Positions 25,128-35,200 of a DNA stretch of 64,000 bases are shown in pieces. The stretch's first letter is position 1, and every line of letters starts with the position of its first letter. Both the position numbers and the translations under genes were made by a program. Location of the stretch: NCBI GenBank assembly GCA_016865035.1, contig CP018227.1, forward strand, positions 1,272,001 through 1,336,000. Reading direction: 5' to 3'. The DNA is from Kordiimonadales bacterium IMCC3096. Its GTDB lineage: Bacteria > Pseudomonadota > Alphaproteobacteria > Minwuiales > Minwuiaceae. Below the pieces are notes generated by a model that was not told where the DNA came from, made no database searches, and saw only the letters and a list, made by a program, of their open reading frames with translations.

Positions 25128-26720
25128 ATGGGTGACACGCCGAAATCGCCGACGCGGGGACAGGGTGGCTTGCTGAAGGCGGCCATGACCGTGGGCGGCT
25201 TTACCCTGATCAGCCGTCTGACCGGTTTCACCCGCGATATCCTGATCGCCGCGCTGCTGGGTGCGGGGCCCGTAGGGGATGCGTTCTTCGTCGCCTTCAA
25301 GCTGCCGAACTTCTTCCGCCGCCTGTTCGCGGAGGGGGCGTTCAACGCCGCCTTCGTGCCCCGCTTCTCCGCCCACCTGAAACAGGAAGGCCGGGACGCC
25401 GCACACGGCTTCGCGGAGGAAACGCTGGCGGTCCTGCTGGCCGTGCTGCTGCTGTTCGTGGCGCTGGCGCAGATCGCGATGCCGGTGCTGATGCTGGGGC
25501 TGGCCCCCGGGTTCCGGGACGATCCGGCGACATTCGACCTGGCTGTCGAACTGACGCGCATCACCTTCCCCTACCTGCTGTTCATCAGCCTGGTCTCCCT
25601 GATGGCCGGGGTGCTGAACGGCGTCGGGCGCTTTGCCGCCGCCGCCGCGACGCCGATCCTGCTCAATCTCTGCCTCATCGCGGCACTGTTGCTGCTGGTC
25701 GGCGAGGTCCCGACTGCCGGTCACGCGCTGGCCATCGGCGTCTTCGTGGCCGGTGTCGTGCAGTTCGCCTGGCTGCTGTTCGCGCTGCGCCGCGCGGGAC
25801 TGCCGCTCTACCTGCCGCGCCCCCGCCTCACCCCGGCGGTGAAGCGGGTGCTGATGATCATGGGGCCCGCCGCCCTGGGTGCCGGTGTGGTGCAGGTCAA
25901 TCTGGTCCTGGACATCATCCTCGCCTCCTTCCTGCAGGACGGCGCGATCTCCTACCTGTTCTATGCCGACCGGATCAGCCAGTTGCCCATCGGCGTCGTC
26001 GGCGTGGCGGTGGGGACGGCCCTGCTGCCGCTGCTGTCGCGCCAGGCCGCCGCCGGAGAGGACGATGCGGCACGACAGAGCCTCAACCGTGCGCTGGAGC
26101 TTGGGCTGCTGCTGTCGCTGCCCGCCATGGCCGCCTGTCTGGCCATTCCGGGGGAACTGGTGGCCGGCCTGTTCGAGCGTGGGGCCTTCACCGCCGCCGA
26201 CTCGGACGCGACCGCCATGACACTGGCGGCCTATGCGGTGGGCCTGCCTGCCTATGTCATGGTCAAGGTACTCGGTCCCGCCTTCTTTGCCCGGTCCGAC
26301 ACATTGACGCCACTGAAGGTCGCCATTGTTGCGGTCATGGTGAACCTCGCCCTCAATCTCGCCCTCATGGGGCCGCTGCAGCAGGTGGGGCTGGCGCTGG
26401 CGACCGCGATCTCGTCGTGGCTGAACGCGGGCCTGTCGATCTGGCTGCTGCATCGCCGGGGCTGGCTGAAGTCCGACGCCCGGCTGCGTTCCGCGACCCT
26501 GAAGGCGGTGCTTGCCAGCGCCGTCATGGCCGGTGCGCTGATTGCCGCCGCGCTGGCGCTGGCGCCCCTCGCTGGTCAGGGCGAACTGATGCGTGCGACC
26601 GGACTGGCCATTCTGGTCGTCATGGGACTGCTCACCTACGCCATCCTGGCCCAGATCACCGGGCTGACGCGCCTGGCGGACCTGCGCGCCCTCATGCGCG
26701 GGCGGGGGACCGGCGCATGA
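25128..26720 (+). CDS. murJ: Lipid II flippase MurJ (MviN)
   Basis: A protein of about 530 residues with 14 or so membrane helices, of the MOP exporter superfamily; it flips lipid II across the inner membrane for peptidoglycan synthesis. The start region KAAMTVGGFTLISRLTGFTRDILIAALLG and GDAFFVAFKLPNFFRRLFAEGAFNAAFVP are classic MviN signatures. I use ATG 25128; ATG 25110, six codons earlier and weakly preceded by CGGA, is equally possible. The stop overlaps the dgt start as ATGA. Confidence 0.95.
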   Translation: MGDTPKSPTRGQGGLLKAAMTVGGFTLISRLTGFTRDILIAALLGAGPVGDAFFVAFKLPNFFRRLFAEGAFNAAFVPRFSAHLKQEGRDAAHGFAEETLAVLLAVLLLFVALAQIAMPVLMLGLAPGFRDDPATFDLAVELTRITFPYLLFISLVSLMAGVLNGVGRFAAAAATPILLNLCLIAALLLLVGEVPTAGHALAIGVFVAGVVQFAWLLFALRRAGLPLYLPRPRLTPAVKRVLMIMGPAALGAGVVQVNLVLDIILASFLQDGAISYLFYADRISQLPIGVVGVAVGTALLPLLSRQAAAGEDDAARQSLNRALELGLLLSLPAMAACLAIPGELVAGLFERGAFTAADSDATAMTLAAYAVGLPAYVMVKVLGPAFFARSDTLTPLKVAIVAVMVNLALNLALMGPLQQVGLALATAISSWLNAGLSIWLLHRRGWLKSDARLRSATLKAVLASAVMAGALIAAALALAPLAGQGELMRATGLAILVVMGLLTYAILAQITGLTRLADLRALMRGRGTGA

Positions 26721-28006
26721 TGGACTGGCGACGGTTGCTGTCGGCGCGCAGGCTGGTGGACGTGGCACCGGAGCCCTATGACGTCGCCCGCAGTCCGTTC
26801 CAGAAGGATTTCGACCGGATCGTCTTCTGTTCCGCCTTTCGTCGCCTGCAGGACAAGACCCAGGTCCACCCCCTGTCCGACAATGACTACGTCCGCACCC
26901 GGTTGACCCATTCGCTGGAGGTCGCCTCGGTCGGTCGGTCGCTGGGGGCAGGTATCGGGCAGGTCATTGCCGGACGCAGGCGGCTGCCGGCCGAACTTGG
27001 TGCTGCGGAGTTCGGCCACATCGTCTCCGCCGCCTGTCTGGCGCATGACATCGGCAATCCGCCCTTCGGCCACCGGGGGGAGGAACTGATCCAGCGCTGG
27101 TTCCGCGATGCGCCACGCGGCAAGGCCATGCTGCATGGCCTCACCCGTGCCCAGCAGCAGGACCTGCTGCAGTTCGAGGGCAATGCGCAGGGATTCCGTA
27201 TCCTGACCCGCCTGCAGAACTGGCGTGACAGGGGCGGCCTGCGGCTGACCGCGGCAACCCTTGCCACCTTCAGCAAGTATCCGCGGCTGGTTGGTGGCGC
27301 ACCTGCCCGCGACCGCCATGACGCCGGCGCGCAGAAGTTCGGCGTCATGCAGGCGGAGGCCGACATCTTCAGCGACGTCGCGCGCGAGACCGGGCTGCAA
27401 CCCGATGGCGACGGGCGCTGGCTGCGCCATCCGCTGGCGTTCCTGGTCGAGGCCGCCGATGACATCTGCTACACGATCATCGACCTGGAGGACGGCTTCA
27501 AGCTCGGCAAGATTCCGTTCGACGAGGCCGAAGCCCTGTTGCTGGCCGTGGGCGGCGTGCGCCGGCGCTATCAGGAAATCGGCGAACCGGCCCGCCGCAT
27601 CGCCTATCTGCGGGCCAAGGCGATCGGGGAACTGATCGGCCAGGTGGTGGAGGCCTTCCTGCAGGTGGAGCCGCAGATGCTGGACGGCCGCTATCGCGCC
27701 CCACTGCTGGCGCAGGTGCCGGGAAGCGCCGCGCTGGCCCATATCACCGACGTCACCGCCCGCAAGGTATTCGTCTCCGATGGTGACTATGAGCGTGACC
27801 TTGGCGCGGATCGGGTGATACAGGCACTGATGGACCGCACGGCAATGGCGACGGATCAGGGTCTGACAGCCTATGATCGCGCATTGGCGGTGACGGACCG
27901 GGTCTCGGGCATGACCGACAGCTATGCGATGCAGCAGTTCACGGGTGACGGCATGGCCCGCACGAGGATCGGCGGCATCAGTGGATTTTCGAACGGGGGA
28001 TACTGA
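26717..28006 (+). CDS. dgt: Deoxyguanosinetriphosphate triphosphohydrolase-like protein (HD domain)
   Basis: A 429-residue dNTP triphosphohydrolase. ATG 26717 overlaps the murJ stop (ATGA), so the long frame running into murJ is discarded. The N-terminus SPFQKDFDRIVFCSAFRRLQDKTQV is diagnostic. The HD metal site is seen as LTHSLEV and CLAHDIGNPPFGHRGE, with later LVEAADDICYTIIDLEDG holding the distal Asp. It hydrolyses dNTPs to nucleoside and tripolyphosphate and helps balance pools. The DsbA-fold gene follows after two bases. Confidence 0.94.
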   Translation: MMDWRRLLSARRLVDVAPEPYDVARSPFQKDFDRIVFCSAFRRLQDKTQVHPLSDNDYVRTRLTHSLEVASVGRSLGAGIGQVIAGRRRLPAELGAAEFGHIVSAACLAHDIGNPPFGHRGEELIQRWFRDAPRGKAMLHGLTRAQQQDLLQFEGNAQGFRILTRLQNWRDRGGLRLTAATLATFSKYPRLVGGAPARDRHDAGAQKFGVMQAEADIFSDVARETGLQPDGDGRWLRHPLAFLVEAADDICYTIIDLEDGFKLGKIPFDEAEALLLAVGGVRRRYQEIGEPARRIAYLRAKAIGELIGQVVEAFLQVEPQMLDGRYRAPLLAQVPGSAALAHITDVTARKVFVSDGDYERDLGADRVIQALMDRTAMATDQGLTAYDRALAVTDRVSGMTDSYAMQQFTGDGMARTRIGGISGFSNGGY

Positions 28007-28008
28007 CT

Positions 28009-28611
28009 ATGACGGCACCACGGATTGACTGCTTTGGCGCACTGGCCTCGCCCTGGACCTTCATGGGGCATGACCGCCTGCGTGCGATGGCAGGCCGGGC
28101 CGGCGCAGAGGTCCGGTTCTGCCCGGTCGATCTGCTGGCGGTCTTCGGGGAGACCGGCGGCCTGCCGCTCGGCAAGCGCCCGCCCGCACGCCGCGCCTAC
28201 CGGATGCAGGAACTGAAACGCTGGCGCGCACGGCTGGACCTGCCGCTGGTGCTGGAGCCAGCGCATTTTCCCGTTGATGAAACCGAAGCCGCCCTGGTGA
28301 CCATCGCCGCGCGTCTGGACGGAGCCGACTCGCTGGACCTTGCCGGGCGCTTCATGCGGGCGGTGTGGATCGAGGAGCGCAACATCAGCGACGCCGCGAC
28401 CATTGACGCAATCGTGACCGAGGCAGGACTCGACCCGTCACGACTTCGTGACAAGATAGCGGACGGTGAGCCTCAGGCCATTCGCGCGCAGGAGACGGCA
28501 GAAGCCATCGAACGCGGCGTCTTCGGGGCACCGACCTACTTTTTCGACGACCAGATGCTGTGGGGCCAGGATCGGTTGGAATTTCTGGAACGCATGCTGG
28601 CTGGAAAATGA
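28009..28611 (+). CDS. DsbA-fold 2-hydroxychromene-2-carboxylate isomerase-like protein
   Basis: A 200-residue thioredoxin-fold kappa-GST relative (HCCA isomerase family). Family features are FGALASPWTFMGHDRL with the catalytic Ser of S-P-W/Y, VRFCPVDLLAVFGETGG, and the C-terminal GVFGAPTYFFDDQMLWGQDRLEFLERML. True HCCA isomerases act in naphthalene breakdown with glutathione, but most genomic members lie outside such pathways, as here, and their role is unclear. Two bases after dgt; overlaps the HPt gene as ATGA. Confidence 0.88.
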   Translation: MTAPRIDCFGALASPWTFMGHDRLRAMAGRAGAEVRFCPVDLLAVFGETGGLPLGKRPPARRAYRMQELKRWRARLDLPLVLEPAHFPVDETEAALVTIAARLDGADSLDLAGRFMRAVWIEERNISDAATIDAIVTEAGLDPSRLRDKIADGEPQAIRAQETAEAIERGVFGAPTYFFDDQMLWGQDRLEFLERMLAGK

Positions 28612-28979
28612 CAACAGACAACTCGCTCCCGCTACTAGATGACGCCGCTTTGCAGGCATTGGCACAGGACACCGGCGACGAGATCGTCGGCGTGCTGGTT
28701 GATGAATTCCTGGCCGAGGCCGCGCGCCGGGTCCAGGAAGTCACGGACGCTGCCGCAACGGATGATTTCTCCCGCCTCGGGTTCGAAGGCCATGCACTGA
28801 AGAGCACATGCTCGACCTTCGGTGCCGCCCGTCTCGGGGCCCGGGCAGCGGTGATCGAGAGATCGGTGAAGAATGGTGACCACGCGGCTGCCGTGGGCCG
28901 CGCGAAGGGCATTCTGGTGGAGTTCGAGGCGACCGCCGAAGCCTTCAGGGCCCGCTTCCCGACGGGTGACAGGGCCTGA
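28608..28979 (+). CDS. Single-domain histidine phosphotransfer (HPt) protein
   Basis: A 123-residue all-helical protein, starting at the ATGA overlap with the isomerase gene. The phospho-acceptor motif is FEGHALKSTCSTFGAARLG with His62, the standard H-A-L-K-S form, and helices on both sides complete the four-helix bundle. It should relay phosphate between a hybrid kinase and a response regulator, but no such partner is adjacent. It is not ChpT-like in length or layout. Confidence 0.87.
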   Translation: MTTDNSLPLLDDAALQALAQDTGDEIVGVLVDEFLAEAARRVQEVTDAAATDDFSRLGFEGHALKSTCSTFGAARLGARAAVIERSVKNGDHAAAVGRAKGILVEFEATAEAFRARFPTGDRA

Positions 28980-29078
28980 TACCGGCTTGTCCGGGGCGCA
29001 GGCACCTGCGGATACACCGAAAATCAACGCCTGAGCGGCGATGATCACGCAAGTTTGGTCTTGCGGGAAGACGTGCCC

Positions 29079-30872
29079 ATGCAAACAATCGGTGCCATGA
29101 GAAACACACACGCCTTTCTGTCCCGCACCCGTTCCGTGCTGCTCGCGCTCGGACTTCTTGCCGGTATCAATGTCTGGCATCCCGGAATCGCGGGGGCCAC
29201 GGAACTGGCGTCGAAGGACGCCGATGCCGTCGTCTCACCGGTCACACCCGCCGCGCGGGTTTCCGGCAAGGGTTTCGGTGCTTTCCTGGCCGCGCGGCAG
29301 GCCCGCAAGGACGGCGACATCGCCGCCGCCGCGAAATATTTCAACGAAGCGCTGAAGGCGGACCCCGACAATCTCTGGCTGCTGCGGCGGGCGTTCCTGC
29401 TGACCGTATCCGAAGGGGATGTGGAGGCGGCGCTGCCGCTGGCTGAACGCATTCTGGAAGGCGACCAGGCGGCCCCGGTGGCCAATCTGACCGCCGCCGT
29501 TCATGAACTGAAGCTGGGCCAGTTCGGCAAGGGAGAATCCCGCATCTCCAAGGCCAACAAGCGCCGCGGCTCGATGCGCCTGGTCGGCCCCCTGCTGCGG
29601 GCATGGGCGTCGTTCGGCAAGGGCGACGGCGCGGATGCGGCCCAGCGGCTGAAACCGCTGGAACGGACGGAGGCCTTCGTTCCCTTCGCCAGCTACCACC
29701 GCGCCCTGATCCTGGCGACAGCCGGTGACCTCGATGGCGCACTCGAAGCCTTCGCCGCCTACGAGGAAAACAGTCGCCCCGACCTCCGGTCCATGCTGGC
29801 CAAGGCCGCCATCGTCGAACGGCGTGATGGTGCCGAGGCCGGGCGCAGGGAACTCGAGAGCCTGCTCGGCCGCTTCGGCGAGGATCACGTGCTGGTCGCC
29901 TATCTCAGCGGTGAGCGCGAACTGGCGAAAGCCTTCCCCATCCGCGATGCGAATGACGGGATTGCGGAGGCCCTCTACGGCGCAGCCTCGGCGCTGGTGC
30001 GCGACAATGTCAGCGACGTGGCGATGATCTACCTGCGCCTGTCCCTGCATGTCCGCGCTGACCTGGACGTGGCGCAGGCGTTGCTGGGGGATATTCGGGA
30101 GACCAATGACCGCTGGCTGGACGCCATCGCCGCCTATGAGGGTGTGGCGCAGGAATCCCCCTACAAGTGGGGGGCAAGGCTGCGTACCGCCTGGATGCTG
30201 GACAAGCTCGACCGCACCGACCAGGCGATCGAACTGCTGCAGCGCATGGCCTCGGAACGCTCCAAGGAAACGGTGGCCCTGATCACCCTGGCCGACCTGC
30301 TGCGCACCCACTCCCGGTTCGAGGAAGCCGCGACGGTCTACAGCCGGGCGCTGGAGCGGGTCGACGATCTGCAGCCGCGCCACTGGGCGGTGCTCTATGC
30401 CCGCGGCATCGCGCTGGAGCGTTCCGGACGCTGGAACGATGCGGAGCGTGACCTGCTGCAGGCGCTGGAGCTGCGCCCCCGTCATCCCTACATCATGAAC
30501 TATCTGGCCTATTCCTGGGCGGACAAGGGGATGCGGCTGGATGAAGCCGTCGAGATGCTGCGCAGCGCGGTCGCGCTGAAGCCGCAGGATGGCTACATCG
30601 TGGACAGCCTCGGCTGGGTCCTGTTCCGCAAGGGCGACCACGAAGAAGCAGTGAAACAGCTGGAACGGGCGGTTGAACTGCGCCCCGAGGATCCGACGAT
30701 CAACGAGCACCTGGGCGACGCCTACTGGCATGTCGGGCGACGGCTGGAGAGCTGTTTCCAGTGGCGCCGCGTGCTTGTGCTCGACCCGGACGAAGAACAG
30801 GCCGAGTCGGTAATCCGCAAGCTCAATGAGGGCCTGGACAAGACCTCCGGCCGGTTCGGCGGCTGCACCTGA
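29079..30872 (+). CDS. Exported tetratricopeptide-repeat protein
   Basis: A protein of about 597 residues. ATG 29079 (MQTIGAMRNTHAF) has GGGAAG upstream; ATG 29097 is an alternative. An N-terminal signal sequence ends near ...PGIAGA. The rest is TPR repeats, e.g. AAKYFNEALKADPDNLWLLR, ATVYSRALERVDDLQPRHWA, AERDLLQALELRPRHPYIMN and AVKQLERAVELRPEDPTINE. Proteins of this layout are common in alphaproteobacteria, are periplasmic or outer-membrane attached and act as scaffolds. A conserved lipobox Cys is not evident. Just upstream of ispE, a common neighbour. Confidence 0.88.
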   Translation: MQTIGAMRNTHAFLSRTRSVLLALGLLAGINVWHPGIAGATELASKDADAVVSPVTPAARVSGKGFGAFLAARQARKDGDIAAAAKYFNEALKADPDNLWLLRRAFLLTVSEGDVEAALPLAERILEGDQAAPVANLTAAVHELKLGQFGKGESRISKANKRRGSMRLVGPLLRAWASFGKGDGADAAQRLKPLERTEAFVPFASYHRALILATAGDLDGALEAFAAYEENSRPDLRSMLAKAAIVERRDGAEAGRRELESLLGRFGEDHVLVAYLSGERELAKAFPIRDANDGIAEALYGAASALVRDNVSDVAMIYLRLSLHVRADLDVAQALLGDIRETNDRWLDAIAAYEGVAQESPYKWGARLRTAWMLDKLDRTDQAIELLQRMASERSKETVALITLADLLRTHSRFEEAATVYSRALERVDDLQPRHWAVLYARGIALERSGRWNDAERDLLQALELRPRHPYIMNYLAYSWADKGMRLDEAVEMLRSAVALKPQDGYIVDSLGWVLFRKGDHEEAVKQLERAVELRPEDPTINEHLGDAYWHVGRRLESCFQWRRVLVLDPDEEQAESVIRKLNEGLDKTSGRFGGCT

Positions 30873-30909
30873 GACCGGCCCGGCACCCTACCGCCCGGAC
30901 GGGACAGTC

Positions 30910-31791
30910 ATGACGGTTGCCCGCAATGCTCCGGCCAAGCTGAACCTGTTCCTGCATGTGGTGGGACGTCGCCCCGATGGCCTGCACCTGTTGCAGAGCC
31001 TTGTCGCCTTTGCCGACATCGCTGACCGGATCACGGCAGAGAACTTCGGCGGAACCGGCTTTCAGTTCCAGACCACCGGCCCCTTCGCGACCGCGCTGGA
31101 GGGGGAGGCGACCGACAATCTGGTCGTGCGCGCCGCCACGGGTCTGGCCGCACTGGCGGGCCGGTCGCTTGACGGCCTGCGCCTGACACTGGCGAAGAAC
31201 CTGCCCGTGGCATCCGGCATCGGCGGTGGGTCGTCGGATGCCGCCGCCACCCTGCAGGCCCTGATGGACCTGTGGTCGTTCCGGCCCGATGATGAGGCCC
31301 TGTCCCGTCTGGCGCTGGATCTCGGGGCCGATGTTCCGGTCTGTCTGGCCGCGCGACCGAGCATGATGGAGGGTATCGGAGAGCAACTCACGCCCCTTGC
31401 CCTGCCGGCAGGGCTGGGGGTGTTGCTGGTCAATCCTGTCGTGGAAGTCCCGACGCCCTCCGTCTTCCGGCAGTTCGCGCGGGACGGTGCGTTCACAGAG
31501 CCTCTGGAAGGCTCGGCAATTCCCTCGGGAGACCGGGATGCCTGGTTCGCGGGCCTTGGCGCCTGTCGCAACGACCTGCAGCAACCGGCGATCAGCCTCT
31601 GCCCGGTGATCGGCGAGGTTCTGGCCATGATCGGGAACTGTGCCGGAGTCAGGCTGCACCGCATGTCAGGCTCGGGCGCGACCTGTATCGGCCTGTTCGA
31701 CACCCGCGCGGCGGCCGAGGCCGCGCGGCAGGCCATCAGCCAAGCATGTCCCGGCTGGTGGTGCGCCGCAGGCGTGCTGCACCACCAGTGA
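30910..31791 (+). CDS. ispE: 4-diphosphocytidyl-2-C-methyl-D-erythritol kinase IspE
   Basis: A 293-residue GHMP kinase of the MEP isoprenoid pathway; it phosphorylates CDP-methylerythritol. ATG 30910 gives MTVARNAPAKLNLFLHVVGR, the expected N-terminus. The ATP-binding glycine motif PVASGIGGGSSDAAAT lies at about 99-114, and the GADVPVCL motif follows. The C-terminal MSGSGATCIGLFD completes the GHMP fold. Convergent with trxA across a short hairpin. Confidence 0.96.
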   Translation: MTVARNAPAKLNLFLHVVGRRPDGLHLLQSLVAFADIADRITAENFGGTGFQFQTTGPFATALEGEATDNLVVRAATGLAALAGRSLDGLRLTLAKNLPVASGIGGGSSDAAATLQALMDLWSFRPDDEALSRLALDLGADVPVCLAARPSMMEGIGEQLTPLALPAGLGVLLVNPVVEVPTPSVFRQFARDGAFTEPLEGSAIPSGDRDAWFAGLGACRNDLQQPAISLCPVIGEVLAMIGNCAGVRLHRMSGSGATCIGLFDTRAAAEAARQAISQACPGWWCAAGVLHHQ

Positions 31792-31802
31792 CCGGCCTGT
31801 CC

Positions 31803-31823
31803 CTGCTCCGCAAACCGGAGCAG
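31803..31823. terminator. Hairpin between convergent ispE and trxA
   Basis: CTGCTCCG-CAAAC-CGGAGCAG gives an 8-bp GC-rich stem with a 5-nt loop in the 42-nt gap between the two stops. Being symmetric, it could stop transcription from both sides, though neither strand has a T-run after it. Confidence 0.5.
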
Positions 31824-31833
31824 CGGGCGGAAA

Positions 31834-32154
31834 TCAGATGTTCTGGTCGATCCAGGACTGCAGCTGGGACTTGGGCAGCACACCAACCTTGGTCGCCACG
31901 ACCTCACCGCCCTTGAACAGCATCAGGGTCGGGATACCACGCACGCCATAGCGGGTCGGGGTGTTCGGGTTCTCGTCGATGTTCAGCTTCGCGACCGTCA
32001 GCTTGCCATCCATCTCGGCCGAGATCTCGTCCAGCGACGGGGCGATCTGGCGGCACGGGCCACACCATTCGGCCCAGTAGTCGACCAGTACCGGCTTCTC
32101 GGAGGAAAGGACGTCGGTCTGGAAGTTGTCGTCAGTGATCTTGACGGTGCTCAT
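31834..32154 (-). CDS. trxA: Thioredoxin
   Basis: A 106-residue cytoplasmic thioredoxin with active site WCGPC (Cys31, Cys34), cis-Pro loop RGIPTLMLF and typical start [16 protein letters not shown] 32154 is preceded by GGAG. Downstream of addA on the same strand after an 81-nt gap, an arrangement widespread in alphaproteobacteria. Confidence 0.98.
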   Translation of the reverse strand: MSTVKITDDNFQTDVLSSEKPVLVDYWAEWCGPCRQIAPSLDEISAEMDGKLTVAKLNIDENPNTPTRYGVRGIPTLMLFKGGEVVATKVGVLPKSQLQSWIDQNI

Positions 32155-32235
32155 CGGTCTTCTCCGCAATGTTGGGATGCCTGCGCGGCAATGCTTCAGC
32201 GTTGGACATGAAACTAGGTAGGGGTCGGGGGAGCG

Positions 32236-35200
32236 TCAAGCGGTCCGCTGCAAGGCGCGATCCATCAGGCTGTCGGGCAGGGCCATGGCACGCGCCTCAT
32301 CGGTCCAGACGAGAATCGCGGTAACCGGACGGTCCGGATGCAATTGCCGCAGCACCGCGCGGTAGAGCCCCATCTGCCGCAGATAGGCGGGGGAGACATC
32401 CGCGACGTTCTGCGGCGGAGGCCGATTGGTCTTGTAGTCCGCGACGATGATCCGGTCGCCGCCGATCAGCAACCGGTCGACCTGGCCGGTCACGACGACA
32501 CCATCGACGACACCGGTGATCGCGGCTTCCGCGCGGCTGCCGGGTCCGAACAGGGGTGCCAGTGCCGCCGCGCCCATGACGGATTGCGCCTCCGCCACCA
32601 TCGCGGTCGCCGTGGCGGCATCCAGCTCCGGCGCGCGCCGCCGCAACAGCGCCAGCCCCCGCGCTTCACGCGCATCTTCCGGCAGGGTCGGCATGACCTG
32701 CAGCAGATAGTGGATCAGCACACCGCGACGCAGCGCACCGGACCCGGCCACCGGCCCCGCAAGGGGGCTGCGCACCGCAGGCTCGGCCCCGTCAGGCCGC
32801 GAGGGACTGAGCGGTCGGGGTGGTGTCGGTTCCTCCGGCATCGCGCGCAACGCCCAGTCCGGCAGGGACGTGTCCGTCTCCGGCCCCGTCAGAATTTCCG
32901 CCAGACTTTCCCCCGCCTGCCCTAGCAGCAGACCGTCTTCCGACTCGACGGCCCCTGCCTGCCGCAATCCCGCTTCCACCATACGGTACCAGCAGTCGTC
33001 CTTCGGCTCCTTCTCCCGCGCGGTCTTGCAGCCGCAGACGTAGAGCCGGTCCTCCGCCCGCGTCATCGCCACATAGAGCAGACGCCGGTACTCCCAGTTC
33101 TGTTCCAGCATGATCCGGTCACGATGGTCCTGCAGGGCAACGGGGTTCTCCGCAGCCGTTCCGGTAACCAGCGGCAGGCGCGGGTCGCTGCCGGACAGGA
33201 ACGTGAGGCGATCACGCGGTGCCAGGGGCACGCTGACCGTATCGGGCAGGAAGACGACCGGAGCCTCCAGCCCCTTCGCACCATGCACGGTCATGATGCG
33301 CACCGCATCGTGGCGGTGGTCCATGTCGCGCTTGATCTCCACATCCTGCTGCCGCAGGCGATGCAGGAAGCCCTGCATGGAGGCCGGGCCATGCCGCTCA
33401 TCGGCCAGCGCGGCCTCCAGGAATTCGTCGATCGGATCGATCTGGTCCGGGCCCAGCCGGGCGATCAGGCGCTGCCGGCCGCCCCGCGGTCCCAGCAGGC
33501 CGGAATAGAACTCGAACGGCGGCTGCACATCCACCAGGCGCAGCAGGTCCTGCAGCTCCGCCAGCGCGGCCTGCCAGTGGGGCTGCTCCCCCGCACGCGC
33601 CCGCAGGGCCTGCCACAGCGTCCCCTCCCGACCATGGGCCAGCGGAAACAGGTCCTCGTCATCATCGAAGCCGAACAGCGGTGACTTCAGGACCGTCGCC
33701 AGCGCCAGATCATCCTCCGGCAGCAGCAGGAAATCACCCAGCACCATCAGGTCCATGATCGCGACCTGTTCCGTCAGCCGCATGCGGTCAGACCCCGCGA
33801 CCGGCACACCAAAGGCCTTCAGCGCGCGGGAGATCTCCACCACCAGCGCGTCACGCTTGCGCACCAGGATCATGACGTCACCGGCCCGGATCGCGCGCGC
33901 GGGATGGTTGCCCCCCGCCACATCGCCGATGGTCTCCCCGTCATTGATCATGGCGGCGATACGGGCAGCGATGGCCTGCGCCAGTCGGCGGCGCGGACTG
34001 TCCACCGTTTCCTGGTTCAGCGGTGCGTCCCAGCGGTTCTTCTCCGGGCGCTCCACCGGTTCCACCAGCGGCCAGAGTTCCACCAGTCCCGGCGTTCCGG
34101 CACGAAACGCATGATGGCTGGGGGCGCTGTTGTCTGCGGTCACGCCATGTGCGCGTTCGCCCGAAAGCACATGATCGACGGCGGACAGGATCGCGGTGGT
34201 GGAGCGGAAGGAGAGCTGCAGATCGATGGCTGCAAAGGTTTCGTTGACGCCCTCCACACGTCCGGCAAACCATTCCCTGTTGCGCTGGAAACCCGCCGGG
34301 TCTGCCCCCTGGAAGCTGTAGATCGACTGCTTCTCGTCGCCAACCGCGAATACCGTACGCACCCCGGCACGCGCGCCCTCTCCGTCGAAGAACTCCTCGC
34401 TCAGTTCCCGCGCGATGTCCCACTGCGCCGGGGACGTGTCCTGCGCCTCGTCGATCAGGATATGGTCGATGCCCTGGTCCAGCTTGTAATGCACCCAGCC
34501 CCGGTCCCGGCGCAGCAGTTCCCGCAGACGCAGGATCAGATCATCATGATCCAGCATGCCGCGCCTCTGCTTCGCCTGCGCATAGCCGTCCAGCAACCGG
34601 CCCGCCAGGATCAGGAAATCGGCAGTCCTGTCAGCCAGCCGGGCCGCACGAAGCCGGTCATGGGTGACACATATCCGGTCCTGCTCCTCCAGCATCACGT
34701 CGGTCACGCCCGGATCGGCCTCCTCCGTCGATTTGGTCACCAGCCGCTTTACCGGTTCCCCCGACCGGGTCAGGAACATGGCGCAATAGTCGTCGAACAT
34801 TTCCACCCGACCCGCATCATCCGCCCCCAGCCAGGCGGAGAGCCTCTCGGCATTGCGTTTCGCGGTGGCGGTGCTGTCCTGCCGGAACGCGGCAAGCGAA
34901 CGGCGCAGGCCAAGCTCGTTGAACGCCCCGAAACGACAGCCGGCCAGCAGCACATCGTCCACGGTCTCGCCGGCAGAAAGTCCAAGCTGGCGGCGCAGCG
35001 CGTCCGCGGTGCCCTGCGGTCCGCCCCGGGCCTGCAGCACAGTGGCCAGCGCATCGCGGCGCCAGAGCGCGCTGTTCAGCAGGGCCTCGAACTCCGTGTC
35101 CGGCAACCAGTCCACCAGCCGGTCGACGGCGCCCCGGACAGCGGCGTCTTCATGGCGCCCGGCCAGCAGATCCTCCTTCAGTCCCGCCTTGACCTCATTG

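Noticed and set aside
28608-28979. ChpT identity for the HPt protein
   Set aside because: ChpT is about twice as long and has a degenerate ATPase-like domain; this is a plain single HPt bundle.
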